Origin: Zhouia spongiae
GTDB taxonomy: Bacteria; Bacteroidota; Bacteroidia; Flavobacteriales; Flavobacteriaceae
Assembly: GCF_022760175.1 (NCBI RefSeq)
Contig: NZ_CP094326.1
Coordinates: 2,654,804-2,718,803 of the forward strand
Direction: 5' to 3'
DNA: 64,000 bases
This document shows, piece after piece, positions 28,031-37,280 of this stretch (position 1 is its first letter; the number at the start of each line of letters is the position of its first letter). The notes under the pieces are model-generated. The model worked only from the letters and a program-made list of their open reading frames with translations. It was not told where the DNA came from and made no database searches. The position numbers and the translations under genes are program-made.

Positions 28031-28652
28031 TTTATCTGATTTAAAGATTAATAATGAACAAAGCGCTTTGTTTCTTTTAGTAGAATTCTAGAAATAAAAG
28101 TAAAAAGAAGGAAGGTTTAAATGGTGCTACGTGTAAGTTTGTTATTCACAAAATACTGACTATTAGTGGCTTGTATTTGTTTGGGTTCAAATGATTTTAA
28201 AAATAATTAAGCTCATTTCATGGAATTTGAAAAGATATGATTTGCTATTAAATTCTATTGTGCTAAAGTGTTGAAAAATAGAGTTATTAACAATGAAAAT
28301 TAAAGAAACGTCAATTTGAATCTCAAGAAATCTTCGTTTTAAGTCAATTAAAACCTCTGAAATATCAATTTATTTGTAGATACAATATTATCAAATTCTA
28401 GTTTTACAACTTTAATTAGTGGCTTTCCTCAATTTCTTTATGCTGACAATAATGTACTTTATATTATACTAATAAGATCTTTTAACGCCTTATAACATTG
28501 AAAACACAACTATATTGCATTAAATGCACCTTAGGAAATGAGGAGTATCATATTTTACAAGGCATGTATTCACATCATTTAATCAAAACCATTTGCTAAG
28601 GCTGACTGATTTTATTTCAGGTAATGATGCAATCCTGAAGACTATTTTTATG
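28031..28652. other. AT-rich gap between replication module and integrase
   Basis: No gene is supported in these 620 bp. It would hold the promoter of the HTH-helicase-primase-mob unit. I saw no strong inverted repeats or TAnnTTTG box that clearly marks it. Confidence 0.5.
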
Positions 28653-29813
28653 TTACCCAATATCATCTAATAATTCCAGTTTCGGAACTAAATTAGCAGC
28701 TTCTTTCATTTTCTTGTCTATGATTTTAGCATAGATCTCTGTTGTGCGAATTTCACGATGACCAAGTCGTTTTGAAACCGTATAAATGTCTGCACCATTT
28801 TCTAACAATAGTACTGCATTGGTATGTCTGGCAGAATGAAAAGTAATGTGTTTAGTGATGCCGGCATCCATACACCAACGAAGTAATTGAAGATTCATAT
28901 GCGCGCTATAACGAAGTCCTTTAAATACTCGTTCATTTGGTTGTTTACGTTTTCCGAGGATAGTTCTTGCTTGTTTAGAAATATATAAATATTCAACACC
29001 ATCGGTTTTCTTCTGTTGAAAAACAATTCTGAATGTAGAATTACCGGAATCATCATTTCCTTCATCTCTGACTTCTGACCATTTTAATTTGTTAACGTCA
29101 GACCATCTAATTCCAGTGAGTGATGAAAAAAGAAATGCGCGTTTCAATAATGGAATGGAACATGGTGTTTTTGATAAGGTTTGTAACTCATCAGAGGTAA
29201 GATATTCTCTGGTAGATTCACCCATTGCAAAACCCTTCACCTTTTTAATTAGGTTTTCTTTTAAATAACCTTCTTCAAAAGCTGCATTCAAACAGGCTTT
29301 AAATTTATTAAAATAGGTATGCTTAGTGTTTTGAGAGAGTTTTTTTTGACTTTTGGTTACAGCTACCGTATCTAAATGTTTTTTAAACCCTTTAATGAAA
29401 TCTATGTTTACATCGGCGAAGGTTATATGTGGAGCACAATACTGTTTAAGGTGTTTTTGTGCGGCATCCCAGTTATCGTAGTTACCTTTATTTTCATAAC
29501 GTTCTTCTTTCTTCTGCTCATAATAATCTAGAAAACTAATTTGATCTTTAAATTTATTATGGAATTGATATTTTCCCTGATATACTTCAGCTTTTCTAAT
29601 GGCTAAAATCTGCTCAGCAAGTTCTAACTGTTCTTTGTTCTTCTTCCTGTCCTTTGCTGTTTTAGGATTGGTAACTATATATAAATTTAGGTATTCAAAC
29701 TTTCGAATAAGTTTAGTTTTACCATTGGCATCGGTTTTATGTCCTTTATAAAATTCAATATAGAGACTAGTCTTTCCTGATTTTAACTTCTTTTTTCTAA
29801 GATGTATTTTCAT
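28653..29813 (-). CDS. tyrosine recombinase (integrase)
   Basis: The 386-residue protein has an N-terminal arm-binding domain, a SAM-like core-binding domain and a catalytic domain. The catalytic set is visible: Arg236 (TGIRWSD), the beta-hairpin Lys (QKKTDG), His326-x-x-Arg329 (HSARH), His352 (LGHRE) and Tyr361. It lies about 860 bp from the mnmE end and is oriented away from it. It most likely catalyses integration at the mnmE 3' end. Confidence 0.95.
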   Translation of the reverse strand: MKIHLRKKKLKSGKTSLYIEFYKGHKTDANGKTKLIRKFEYLNLYIVTNPKTAKDRKKNKEQLELAEQILAIRKAEVYQGKYQFHNKFKDQISFLDYYEQKKEERYENKGNYDNWDAAQKHLKQYCAPHITFADVNIDFIKGFKKHLDTVAVTKSQKKLSQNTKHTYFNKFKACLNAAFEEGYLKENLIKKVKGFAMGESTREYLTSDELQTLSKTPCSIPLLKRAFLFSSLTGIRWSDVNKLKWSEVRDEGNDDSGNSTFRIVFQQKKTDGVEYLYISKQARTILGKRKQPNERVFKGLRYSAHMNLQLLRWCMDAGITKHITFHSARHTNAVLLLENGADIYTVSKRLGHREIRTTEIYAKIIDKKMKEAANLVPKLELLDDIG

Positions 29814-29865
29814 ATTCTTTGATTTAAGTTAGTATCAAAAGTTTTAAACTCCAATATTGATGTTA

Positions 29866-30087
29866 CTAATCAAATAGGTTATCAATATCCGATCGCTTTA
29901 TTCTAGTAAGTCTTTTACCAAAATTCACAGCTTTAATACGTCCATGGTGAATATTTCTATAAATTGATTTTTCTGAGCAATTTAAAAGTATGGCAACCTC
30001 TTTTACCGAAAGCATTTCTTTTTTCTTTAAAACCTCTAAATCAATTTTATTCATAGCTAAATAATTTATCAAGATCTGATCGCTCAA
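29866..30087 (-). CDS. excisionase-like HTH protein
   Basis: The 73-residue protein is essentially one MerR/Xis-type helix-turn-helix (EMLSVKEVAILLNCSEKSIYRNIHHGRIKAVNFGKRLTRIKRSDIDNLF). It overlaps the start of the next excisionase-like gene's end by 41 bp and is closely similar to its C-terminal half. It probably bends the att DNA and sets the direction of recombination, or regulates int 52 bp downstream. Confidence 0.85.
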   Translation of the reverse strand: MSDQILINYLAMNKIDLEVLKKKEMLSVKEVAILLNCSEKSIYRNIHHGRIKAVNFGKRLTRIKRSDIDNLFD

Positions 30088-30427
30088 CGATAATCTTATT
30101 CATTTCAATATTAATTGTCCTTAGTCTTCCCGACTTAATCATTTTATATACAGACTGTCTTGAGCAATTAATAAGTTTTGTGATATCCTTTACAGTTAAA
30201 AAATCTTTTGTTTTAATGAGTTCGATTTCCTGGACCTTGTTTTCAAAAGCCTGAGTTTTAATTTTAATCGTTTCGGCATTGGATTTCTGAATTTTATTGT
30301 CCTTAACCTTTGCCTTATACGCTCTACTATTACATCTATGAGAACAATATTTGGTCACGGTTGTTTTTGCTACAAACTCTCTATGGCAAAACTCACAAAT
30401 ACGTATTATTTCAATATTTGAACTCAT
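30047..30427 (-). CDS. zinc-ribbon plus excisionase-like HTH protein
   Basis: The 126-residue protein has CEFC (11-14) and CSHRC (28-32), a four-Cys pattern that could bind zinc. The second half is an HTH (DFLTVKDITKLINCSRQSVYKMIKSGRLRTINIEMNKIIVERSDLDKLF) paralogous to the next gene. It lies beside the att repeats and is read in a different frame from the following gene over a 41-bp overlap. A role in excision or in control of int is inferred from position. Confidence 0.75.
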   Translation of the reverse strand: MSSNIEIIRICEFCHREFVAKTTVTKYCSHRCNSRAYKAKVKDNKIQKSNAETIKIKTQAFENKVQEIELIKTKDFLTVKDITKLINCSRQSVYKMIKSGRLRTINIEMNKIIVERSDLDKLFSYE

Positions 30428-30481
30428 TTTTGATGCTTTTTAAGGTCCTTATCGGATGATATTGGTTAATTAAGAGTCATT

Positions 30482-30555
30482 AAGGGACATAAGGGACATC
30501 CGAGGTGTAAAATTTACACCTCGTCACAAAAATACTAAAACGAGGTGTAAATGGG
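30482..30555. repeat. arm-type repeat cluster beside the right att core
   Basis: AAGGGACAT is repeated directly (30482, 30491). CGAGGTGTAAA occurs at 30501, inverted at 30513-30523 (a 23-bp palindrome together) and again at 30541; its last copy belongs to the sequence shared with the left end (30542-30555). The cluster lies between the excisionase genes and mnmE. It fits integrase/excisionase binding sites and operators for the excisionase promoter. Confidence 0.55.
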
Positions 30556-30670
30556 GTGTAAAATTATTGAAATAATTATCCTACAAATAGAAAATAAGGG
30601 TAAAAAGAAAATATTTAAATAACTTGTTTACAGTTATTTAAGGTTAAATGAATTCAAAAAAAATTGCTGT

Positions 30671-32068
30671 CTATTTGCCAATACAAAAATTCGAAAAAAT
30701 ATTCCCTAACAGGTCATCAGATGATATTTCACCTGTAATTTCACCAAGGTGATATAAAGCCTGGCGGATATCGATTGCTAGCAAGTCGCCTGAAAGTTCA
30801 TCTTGTAACCCGAATTTTACTTTTTCGATTTCTTCAAGGGATTTTAACAGGGAATCGTAGTGACGGGTATTGGTAACGATCGTCTCATTGTTACGTAAAG
30901 CGCCTGTATTTACGAATTCTAAAAGCTTATTGGTCAGCTCCTCAACTCCCTGTCCGGTTTTGGCGGAAAGAAAATGTATGTCCGGAATTTGAGACTTGAG
31001 ATCTGAAATTTGACGGTTGTCAAGTTTGTCAACCTTATTGGCAATGATTACCAATGGTTTTAAAGGGAATTTATTTTTGATTTTTTCAATTTCTACCTGT
31101 ACCTGTTTGTGGTCTATTTGATTCGTAAACGGTAGCGAACTATCAAAAAGATATACAACCACCTGAGATTGTTCTATCTTCTCGAAGGTTTTTTTGATCC
31201 CGATACTTTCTACCACATCTTGGGTTTCACGTATTCCGGCGGTATCGATAAATCGAAAACCGACCCCGCCAATAGATATCTCATCTTCTATGGTATCGCG
31301 GGTAGTTCCGGCAATATCGCTAACAATGGCGCGCTCTTCATTAAGTATGGCATTTAACAATGTGGATTTTCCTACATTAGGTTCTCCTACAATAGCTATC
31401 GGGATACCATTTTTAATTACATTTCCAACAGCAAAGCTGTCAATCAGGCGTTTTAGAACATGCTCTATTTTATCTACCAGAATCTTAAATTGTGTTCGGT
31501 CCGCAAATTCTACATCTTCCTCGGCAAAATCGAGCTCCAGTTCTATGAGAGAAGCAAAGTTTAAAAGTTCTTCACGAAGCTTCTGTATCTCATTGCTGAA
31601 TCCACCACGCATTTGTTGCATCGCAATTTGATGAGAAGCGGCATTGTCAGAAGCAATCAGATCAGCTACGGCTTCTGCCTGGCTCAAGTCCATCTTACCG
31701 TTCAAAAATGCCCTTAGTGTAAATTCTCCGGCATCGGCCATTCTACATCCGTTTCTTAAGAACAACTGTATGATCTCCTGTTGAATATAGGGAGAACCAT
31801 GGCATGAGATCTCTATGGTATTTTCTCCGGTATAGGAGTGAGGTCCTTTAAAAACAGAAACCAGCACCTCATCCAGCACCTTATCTCCATCTGCTATGTG
31901 TCCCAGATGTAAAGTATGCGATTTTTGTTTTCTGAGGTCTTTATTTTTTATTGATTTAAAGAACGGAGCTACAATAGTAACAGCATCGTTTCCCGAAATA
32001 CGGATAATGGCTATGGCGCCTGCACCACCGGGGGTGGCTAATGCTATGATATTGTCTTGAGATTGCAT
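30671..32068 (-). CDS. mnmE: tRNA uridine-5-carboxymethylaminomethyl modification GTPase MnmE
   Basis: The roughly 465-residue GTPase modifies wobble uridines of tRNAs together with MnmG. The N-terminal folate-binding domain begins DNIIALATPGGAGAIAIIRIS. The G domain has GEPNVGKST, DIAGTTRD and NKVD, and the C-terminus ends in the conserved CIGK, whose Cys is essential. I choose ATG at 32068 over 32089 because a -7 promoter box (32087-32094) overlaps the longer start. Island integration at its last codons has kept the CIGK end. Confidence 0.96.
   Translation of the reverse strand: MQSQDNIIALATPGGAGAIAIIRISGNDAVTIVAPFFKSIKNKDLRKQKSHTLHLGHIADGDKVLDEVLVSVFKGPHSYTGENTIEISCHGSPYIQQEIIQLFLRNGCRMADAGEFTLRAFLNGKMDLSQAEAVADLIASDNAASHQIAMQQMRGGFSNEIQKLREELLNFASLIELELDFAEEDVEFADRTQFKILVDKIEHVLKRLIDSFAVGNVIKNGIPIAIVGEPNVGKSTLLNAILNEERAIVSDIAGTTRDTIEDEISIGGVGFRFIDTAGIRETQDVVESIGIKKTFEKIEQSQVVVYLFDSSLPFTNQIDHKQVQVEIEKIKNKFPLKPLVIIANKVDKLDNRQISDLKSQIPDIHFLSAKTGQGVEELTNKLLEFVNTGALRNNETIVTNTRHYDSLLKSLEEIEKVKFGLQDELSGDLLAIDIRQALYHLGEITGEISSDDLLGNIFSNFCIGK
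30672..30686 (+). repeat. right attachment-site core in the mnmE 3' end
   Basis: TATTTGCCAATACAA encodes, on the minus strand, part of the last mnmE codons (FCIGK-stop). Insertion at this point leaves mnmE intact. The left copy differs only by A to G. Confidence 0.65.
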
Positions 32069-32086
32069 ATCAAAAAATGATTTGTG

Positions 32087-32094
32087 CAAAAATA
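32087..32094 (-). promoter_or_regulatory. -7 box of mnmE
   Basis: On the minus strand TATTTTTG matches TAnnTTTG, 18 bp before the chosen start. It would place the transcript start just upstream of ATG 32068. Confidence 0.5.
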
Positions 32095-32420
32095 CGATTT
32101 ACAGTTCAATTTGTCTGGCATAGGCTATAGTGCTTTTTGTAACAATCCCAAAATCTTATCGTTTTAATAATGTAATCAATCAAAAGATCATTGATTATGG
32201 GGAAAGAGAATCAATTAATAATGAGAAAACCCGTTTAAATAAATTAGCAGATCATATAACCGGACTTTTTTATACCTTATAGCGTATTTCCCTGATATTC
32301 TCATTTGGATTCGGCATTCATGGCAATAACCGTTATGACTTTAGTTCTTCAATAATAAAAACCATTAAGCCTTCTAGGGGCGGGAACCGTATTATCCGTT
32401 AAGCATTCTAAACTTTCGGG
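32095..32420. other. intergenic gap between dnaN terminator and mnmE
   Basis: About 330 bp hold the mnmE upstream region and no supported gene. Short open frames occur but have no start signal. A decayed gene is possible but nothing is recognisable. Confidence 0.5.
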
Positions 32421-32456
32421 CAAAAAAAACGCCTGTAAAGTATAGTTCCACAGGCG
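32421..32456 (-). terminator. rho-independent terminator of dnaN
   Basis: Stem CGCCTGT/ACAGGCG (loop 13 nt), followed on the minus strand by eight T, lies 29 bp after the dnaN stop. Confidence 0.85.
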
Positions 32457-32484
32457 ATAGATATATAGGGGGTTGGTTAGGTGC

Positions 32485-33603
32485 TTAGTTGTTCAGCATC
32501 ACCGGCATTACCAGCATTGTAATGTGCTCTCCTTCATCTAAACCATCAACCGGAGTTAAGATTCCGGCCCTGTTTGGCAGGCTCATTTCAAGCTGCACCT
32601 CATTAGAATTAAGATTATTGAGCATTTCTGTCAGGAAACGCGAGTTGAAACCTATTTGCATATCATCTCCCTGATAGTCGCACGTAAGCCTTTCTTCAGC
32701 TTTGTTACTGTAGTCAATATCTTCTGCTGAGATGTTAAGCTCGGCACCGGCTATTTTCAGACGAATCTGATGTGTTGTTTTATTCGAGAATATGGAGACA
32801 CGCTTTACAGAATTCAAAAACTGTGTTCTGTCGATATTAAGTTTATTAGGATTCTCTTTAGGGATAACGGCTTCGTAATTAGGATATTTTCCGTCGATTA
32901 AACGACAGATCAATTCGAAATTATCAAAAGTAAACTTAGCATTACTTTCATTGTATTCTATATTAACATCGCTTTCACTACCAGCCAGAATCCCTTTAAG
33001 TAAATTAAGCGGCTTTTTAGGCATAATAAATTCAGCTACCTCAGAAGCCTTTATATCCGAACGTTCGTATTTTACCAGCTTATGAGCGTCGGTAGATACA
33101 AAACGGATATTTTCAGGTGAAAACTGAAAAAATACCCCGCTCATTACAGGTCTTAGATCATCATTTCCCGTTGCAAAAATAGTCTTACTGATGGCAGTTG
33201 CCAATACATCACCAAGCATATTTGTCGCGCTGGGGTCAGTAAGTTCAACAGCTTTAGGGAACTCTTCCCCGTCTGCGTATGCCAAAGCATATTTACCGTG
33301 GTTAGAGCTAATCTCTATGGTGTTGTTGTCTTCGGTAACAAACGTTAACGGTTGCTCTGGAAAAGTTTTCAGGGTATCTAATAATAAACGTGCCGGTACG
33401 GCAATACTACCGGTGGCATCAGACTCAACTTCTAATTCTGAACTCATGGTAGTTTCCAGGTCAGATGCAGATACCGTTAATTTATTTTGATCTAATTCAA
33501 AAAGGAAATTATCTAGAATAGGCAGGGTGTTACTGTTATTAATGACACCACCCAAAACTTGCAATTGTTTTAATAAGTACGAACTTGATACTATAAATTT
33601 CAT
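32485..33603 (-). CDS. dnaN: DNA polymerase III beta sliding clamp
   Basis: The 372-residue clamp begins MKFIVSSSYLLKQLQVLGGVINNSNTLPIL and shows the three-fold repeat of the family. Conserved blocks include FVSTDAHKLVKYER and the C-terminal LVMPVML. It tethers polymerase to DNA. Standard length; followed by a strong terminator, so it is monocistronic here. Confidence 0.97.
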   Translation of the reverse strand: MKFIVSSSYLLKQLQVLGGVINNSNTLPILDNFLFELDQNKLTVSASDLETTMSSELEVESDATGSIAVPARLLLDTLKTFPEQPLTFVTEDNNTIEISSNHGKYALAYADGEEFPKAVELTDPSATNMLGDVLATAISKTIFATGNDDLRPVMSGVFFQFSPENIRFVSTDAHKLVKYERSDIKASEVAEFIMPKKPLNLLKGILAGSESDVNIEYNESNAKFTFDNFELICRLIDGKYPNYEAVIPKENPNKLNIDRTQFLNSVKRVSIFSNKTTHQIRLKIAGAELNISAEDIDYSNKAEERLTCDYQGDDMQIGFNSRFLTEMLNNLNSNEVQLEMSLPNRAGILTPVDGLDEGEHITMLVMPVMLNN

Positions 33604-33680
33604 CGGTTTACAATTTTCTCTTTTTTGTACAGAAGTGAAAGGTTTTGTTTATTAACTAAACAAGGGCTTCACTGATATTA

Positions 33681-33688
33681 CAAATATA
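33681..33688 (-). promoter_or_regulatory. putative -7 box of dnaN
   Basis: On the minus strand TATATTTG matches TAnnTTTG, 77 bp before the dnaN start. The -33 element is not clear. Confidence 0.4.
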
Positions 33689-33727
33689 TTTGAATTGTAT
33701 TTTTTACCGAAAATAACTTATTAACAT

Positions 33728-35401
33728 TTAAGATGTGTGTTTTTTACGTCGGATAAGGTTAAAAATCCATCCTGATATCAATAGTAAAATAACGGGAACC
33801 CCTGTATTTACAAGCTGCCAAAGCTTTTTGCTGTTGGCAACTTTTTCCGTGTCCAGAAATGGCAGCTCAACTTTTTTAGAGCGAATGTTTATAAGTCCGC
33901 TGTCATCCAGCATATAATTTACGCTATTTAACAGAAATTCCTTGTTGCCATAGAAATTATTGGTCCATTTATCATACCCTAATTCCAGGGGCCTTCCGTT
34001 TCGTATTTGATTCCCGATAAGATCACCGTCGGCAATTACAATCATTTTGGTGTCGTCGCCGGTATTTTTTGGGTTTGTCGTATTGAACGGTTTGATGCGA
34101 TTTTGATAAGCCGAATTAAACGAACCTTCAAGGAGTACAGCCAGAGGTTGGTTTCCGTTGTTGTAAGAATTTTTGTCCGGTTGCCGGCCGATAATATCCA
34201 AGCTGATCTCTCTTGGAGTACCTTCTGTTTTTGATAACGGAGAACTGCTGAGTAAAATAGTTTTTTTGGTGCTGCTTTTTATAGTATCAATGCTATTGGC
34301 AAATTGAAAGCGTAAAGCTTCGATATTATTGTTGACAGGGTGGCTGTTGTCAGAAAAGACCATTGGTGAATAAAACCAGGGTAGTGGATTGTACTGAGAG
34401 TCATTTCCTGTCCCTGAAGCCAAGACAATTTGAGTAAAATACAGGTCTTTCACCAGCACCGGATTGATCCGTATTCCGTATTTAAAGAACAGGTCATTCA
34501 GATTCAGATCCCTTGGGAAAGCAATCGATTTACCCTGATCATTAAATAAGCTGTCCAGTTCGGCAACGGTCTGGTCTATTAGCCAGATTGACTTGCCTCC
34601 ATGCATGGTGTATTGATCTAAGACGTATTTTTCTTCTTCGCTGAACCTTTCAGTGGGCTTGGCAATAATCGTAAGATCGTACTCTTTTAAATCTTCTAGT
34701 GTTTTTTGAGGATTATTGCTGACAGAATCCAAGGTAAAAGGGGCTATTTTGTAATAATCTCTTAGTGTGGTCAGGAAGTCAGATAGATAAATATCTTCAA
34801 GTTCGCCATTACCCCTTAAAACAGCTATTTTCTTCTTTTCCCTGATGGTTAGTTTTTTAATGGCATCAGCAAATACATATTCCAACTGCTGTACAGAATT
34901 GTTTACACGTTCTTCGGAGGTGGCACCTAGCTTGTTTTTCAGCAATGAAACTTTAACCGATTGATTTTCCAGATTGGCTACAGCCCAGGGAAAGATAAAT
35001 TCCTGCGATACTTTGCTGCCTTCACTGACAGTAACGTTTAGAGGGGTTAAACCCAATTGCTGAAGACCGGTAATCGTTTTATTCTTATCCCGATCATCCT
35101 CTAACGGATCTACAAAATTAAACTGAATAAGACGGTTTGTAGCAGTAAACTCCTCTAAGAGTTGCTTGACCTCTGTTTGTAGTTTTCTGAATTCCGGTTG
35201 CAGGTCGCCTGCCAGAAGGATATCAATGACTACCGGTTTATCAAGGGTTTTTATAATATCTTTTGTAGTTTCAGAAACAGTATATCTTTGATCCTGGGTA
35301 AGGTCTATTCTGCAGTAAAATCTATTCGAAATAAAATGAACAATTATGAGAACAACAATTGTTAAAATAACCGATTTGCTATGTTTTTTATAATAGTTCA
35401 A
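33728..35401 (-). CDS. gldG: gliding motility ABC transporter component GldG
   Basis: The 557-residue protein has an N-terminal membrane helix (VILTIVVLIIVHFISNRFY), a large periplasmic part of the ABC-associated type (VVIDILLAGDLQPEFRKL) and a C-terminal helix (VPVILLLISGWIFNLI). It is read directly after gldF with no gap. In Flavobacterium johnsoniae GldA, GldF and GldG form a transporter needed for gliding. gldA is not in the neighbourhood. Confidence 0.92.
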   Translation of the reverse strand: MNYYKKHSKSVILTIVVLIIVHFISNRFYCRIDLTQDQRYTVSETTKDIIKTLDKPVVIDILLAGDLQPEFRKLQTEVKQLLEEFTATNRLIQFNFVDPLEDDRDKNKTITGLQQLGLTPLNVTVSEGSKVSQEFIFPWAVANLENQSVKVSLLKNKLGATSEERVNNSVQQLEYVFADAIKKLTIREKKKIAVLRGNGELEDIYLSDFLTTLRDYYKIAPFTLDSVSNNPQKTLEDLKEYDLTIIAKPTERFSEEEKYVLDQYTMHGGKSIWLIDQTVAELDSLFNDQGKSIAFPRDLNLNDLFFKYGIRINPVLVKDLYFTQIVLASGTGNDSQYNPLPWFYSPMVFSDNSHPVNNNIEALRFQFANSIDTIKSSTKKTILLSSSPLSKTEGTPREISLDIIGRQPDKNSYNNGNQPLAVLLEGSFNSAYQNRIKPFNTTNPKNTGDDTKMIVIADGDLIGNQIRNGRPLELGYDKWTNNFYGNKEFLLNSVNYMLDDSGLINIRSKKVELPFLDTEKVANSKKLWQLVNTGVPVILLLISGWIFNLIRRKKHTS

Positions 35402-36130
35402 TTACGATGGCTGTTTAGGAGTTATTTTTAAGGTAGTTAAAACAATAAAAAGAATACAGACACTTACGAAGTAGATAAGGTCTCTGGAGTCTATAACCCC
35501 TCTTGAAATACTGTCAAAATGTACCTTCATACCAATGTCCGTAAGAAAGGAGGCCTTGTTTCCGAAAAGGCCTGAAATACCTTCAAACCCGTAATAGAAT
35601 ATAAAGCAAATAAGAACGGCCATGATAAACGCAACAATCTGATTACCGGACAGCGTAGATGTAAAGATCCCAATCGACGTATATGAAGCCGATAGAAATA
35701 GCAAGCCCGAATAAGATCCTATAGTGCTTCCCATATCGATATTTCCAGTCGGGTTACCGAGTTTCCAGATGGTGACCACATAGAGTAATGTCGGTAATAA
35801 AGTAATAATGGTAAGAATAAAGGCTCCCAGGTATTTTCCTAATACAATTTCTAACGGACTAATGGGTTTGGTGAGTAATAGTTCCAGTGTTCCCAATTTT
35901 TTTTCATCGGAGAAGCTCTTCATGGTAATGGATGGTATAAGAAAAATGAGGATCCATGGAGATAGCTGAAAGAAGCTGTTAAGATCGGCAAAACCATTAT
36001 CGAATATATTGAAATTTCCCTTAAAAACCCAGAGGAATAACGAGTTAAGCAATAAAAAAGCACCAACGACCAAATAGGCGATAGGCGATGCAAAGAAGCT
36101 GTTTATTTCACGTTTTAAAATGGTAGTCAT
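35402..36130 (-). CDS. gldF: gliding motility ABC transporter permease GldF
   Basis: The 242-residue ABC-2 type permease has six predicted membrane helices and conserved blocks (REINSFFASPIAYLV, SFSDEKKLGTLELLLTKPIS). It is followed immediately by gldG. It forms the channel of the GldAFG transporter. The ABM-type gene ends 1 bp upstream, so the units are likely co-transcribed. Confidence 0.92.
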   Translation of the reverse strand: MTTILKREINSFFASPIAYLVVGAFLLLNSLFLWVFKGNFNIFDNGFADLNSFFQLSPWILIFLIPSITMKSFSDEKKLGTLELLLTKPISPLEIVLGKYLGAFILTIITLLPTLLYVVTIWKLGNPTGNIDMGSTIGSYSGLLFLSASYTSIGIFTSTLSGNQIVAFIMAVLICFIFYYGFEGISGLFGNKASFLTDIGMKVHFDSISRGVIDSRDLIYFVSVCILFIVLTTLKITPKQPS

Positions 36131-36131
36131 A

Positions 36132-36428
36132 CTATGGTAAACTTACAACTTTATGTACACTCCAAGCTTCCGGTTTTGCATTAAACCATTCTTTTGTGGT
36201 TTTCCAAACCTTTTTAAAAAGCTCTGAGTGCCTGTATTTTTCCAGATCATCTTCGTGTTCCCAATAGCTATAGGTGAAAAAGATGTTAGGCTGATTTTTA
36301 TCTTGATATAATTCTAAGAAACGACATCCGTTAAAGTTTCGTATATATTGTTTGTTTTTATGGAAATGCGATAAGAAATCTTCAATCTTATCTTCTTCAA
36401 AATGCATTTTTACAATCCTTACAAACAT
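36132..36428 (-). CDS. ABM-family putative monooxygenase
   Basis: The 98-residue protein has the ferredoxin-like ABM (antibiotic biosynthesis monooxygenase) pattern: MFVRIVKMHFEEDKIEDFLSHF, then CRFLELYQDKNQPNIFFTYSYWEHEDDLEKYRHSELF. Such proteins are dimeric, and their substrates are mostly unknown. It sits between the SAM-hydroxide adenosyltransferase and gldF with gaps of 15 and 1 bp, hence one operon. Confidence 0.8.
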   Translation of the reverse strand: MFVRIVKMHFEEDKIEDFLSHFHKNKQYIRNFNGCRFLELYQDKNQPNIFFTYSYWEHEDDLEKYRHSELFKKVWKTTKEWFNAKPEAWSVHKVVSLP

Positions 36429-36443
36429 AATTTAATCGTTGTA

Positions 36444-37280
36444 CTAGTCTTCAATAAATTTAATACTTACCGTATCTCTGTAATCAAGGCCAAGCAGGGA
36501 CGAAGCTCCCCCTACGGTATTGAGATTACTTCTGTATATGGCGATCTCTATATTGTTCTGAGAATTAAATATAGCCAATTTTTTACCGTCGTAATCCCGT
36601 TTATTATCATCAAGGTTAAAGTTGACAATATCACTGTATTTGTCATAAATAACAGTAAACTTATGGTTCCGTGCCGAAAGCTCGAACTTGCGGTTTTTTT
36701 GGATACCGTTAAAGAGTTTTTTCGATATGTTGGTAACTACATTTCCGTAATTGTCAATATATATTACATTTCCGGAGATCTGAGTTTGATCAGAACTGAC
36801 AATAGGCATCAACTGTTTGATAGGTTTAAGCCTGTCGGTAACTTTCCCTATTACCTCCAGCGTTCCGCCGCGGGCTATATGAGCGGCTACTTTAACAAAA
36901 ACATCAAGCACGGGAAAAACACTTTCTACCCGGTCATGTATATTGATTTCGACTACTTTTTCCGGACGGAATTCAGAAGCTAAAAGCGTTAAAATGCCAT
37001 TGTCGGCCCCAATAAAAAAATGTTCATTAAGCTTTACGGCTATATGTTTGTTCTCGGCGTTAAGTTCTGCATCTACCCCGATAATATGAATACTCCCTTT
37101 GGGGAAACTTTGATATGCATTTTGCAGTATATAAGCAGCTTCCTGAATATTAAACGGATTAATACTGTGAGTGATATCAACAATTTTTAAATTCTCAGAT
37201 TCGTTATAGATAGCACCCTTTATAGCTCCAACAAAGTGATCTTTCTCTCCAAAATCGGTTGTTAAAGTAATAATGGGCAT
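36444..37280 (-). CDS. SAM hydroxide adenosyltransferase (DUF62 family)
   Basis: The 278-residue protein starts MPIITLTTDFGEKDHFVGAIKGAI and contains the core IVDITHSINPFNIQEAAYIL plus FIGADNGILTLL, typical of the chlorinase/DUF62 fold. These enzymes split S-adenosylmethionine to adenosine and methionine using water. It is the first gene of the unit that runs into gldFG. Length and motifs are standard. Confidence 0.9.
   Translation of the reverse strand: MPIITLTTDFGEKDHFVGAIKGAIYNESENLKIVDITHSINPFNIQEAAYILQNAYQSFPKGSIHIIGVDAELNAENKHIAVKLNEHFFIGADNGILTLLASEFRPEKVVEINIHDRVESVFPVLDVFVKVAAHIARGGTLEVIGKVTDRLKPIKQLMPIVSSDQTQISGNVIYIDNYGNVVTNISKKLFNGIQKNRKFELSARNHKFTVIYDKYSDIVNFNLDDNKRDYDGKKLAIFNSQNNIEIAIYRSNLNTVGGASSLLGLDYRDTVSIKFIED

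Larger units (their letters stand above)
7961..30686. mobile_element. integrative mobilizable element / defence island at mnmE 3' end
   Basis: The right border lies in the last codons of mnmE. The direct repeat TATTTGCCAATACAA at 30672-30686 recurs with one mismatch at 7961-7975. Inside, next to mnmE, are a tyrosine integrase and two excisionase-like HTH genes. Further in are a relaxase (MobB), MobA, primase and helicase. The remaining two thirds is cargo: type I restriction with PrrC, HrgA-like nuclease, TAC system, HEPN operon and Fic/Doc. No conjugative transfer (tra) genes are seen, so it would need a helper to move. Boundaries are inferred from the repeat and gene content. Confidence 0.75.

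Noticed and set aside
32095..32420. Possible gene relic with in-frame stretch between dnaN and mnmE
   Set aside because: Stops interrupt every frame and no family was recognised.
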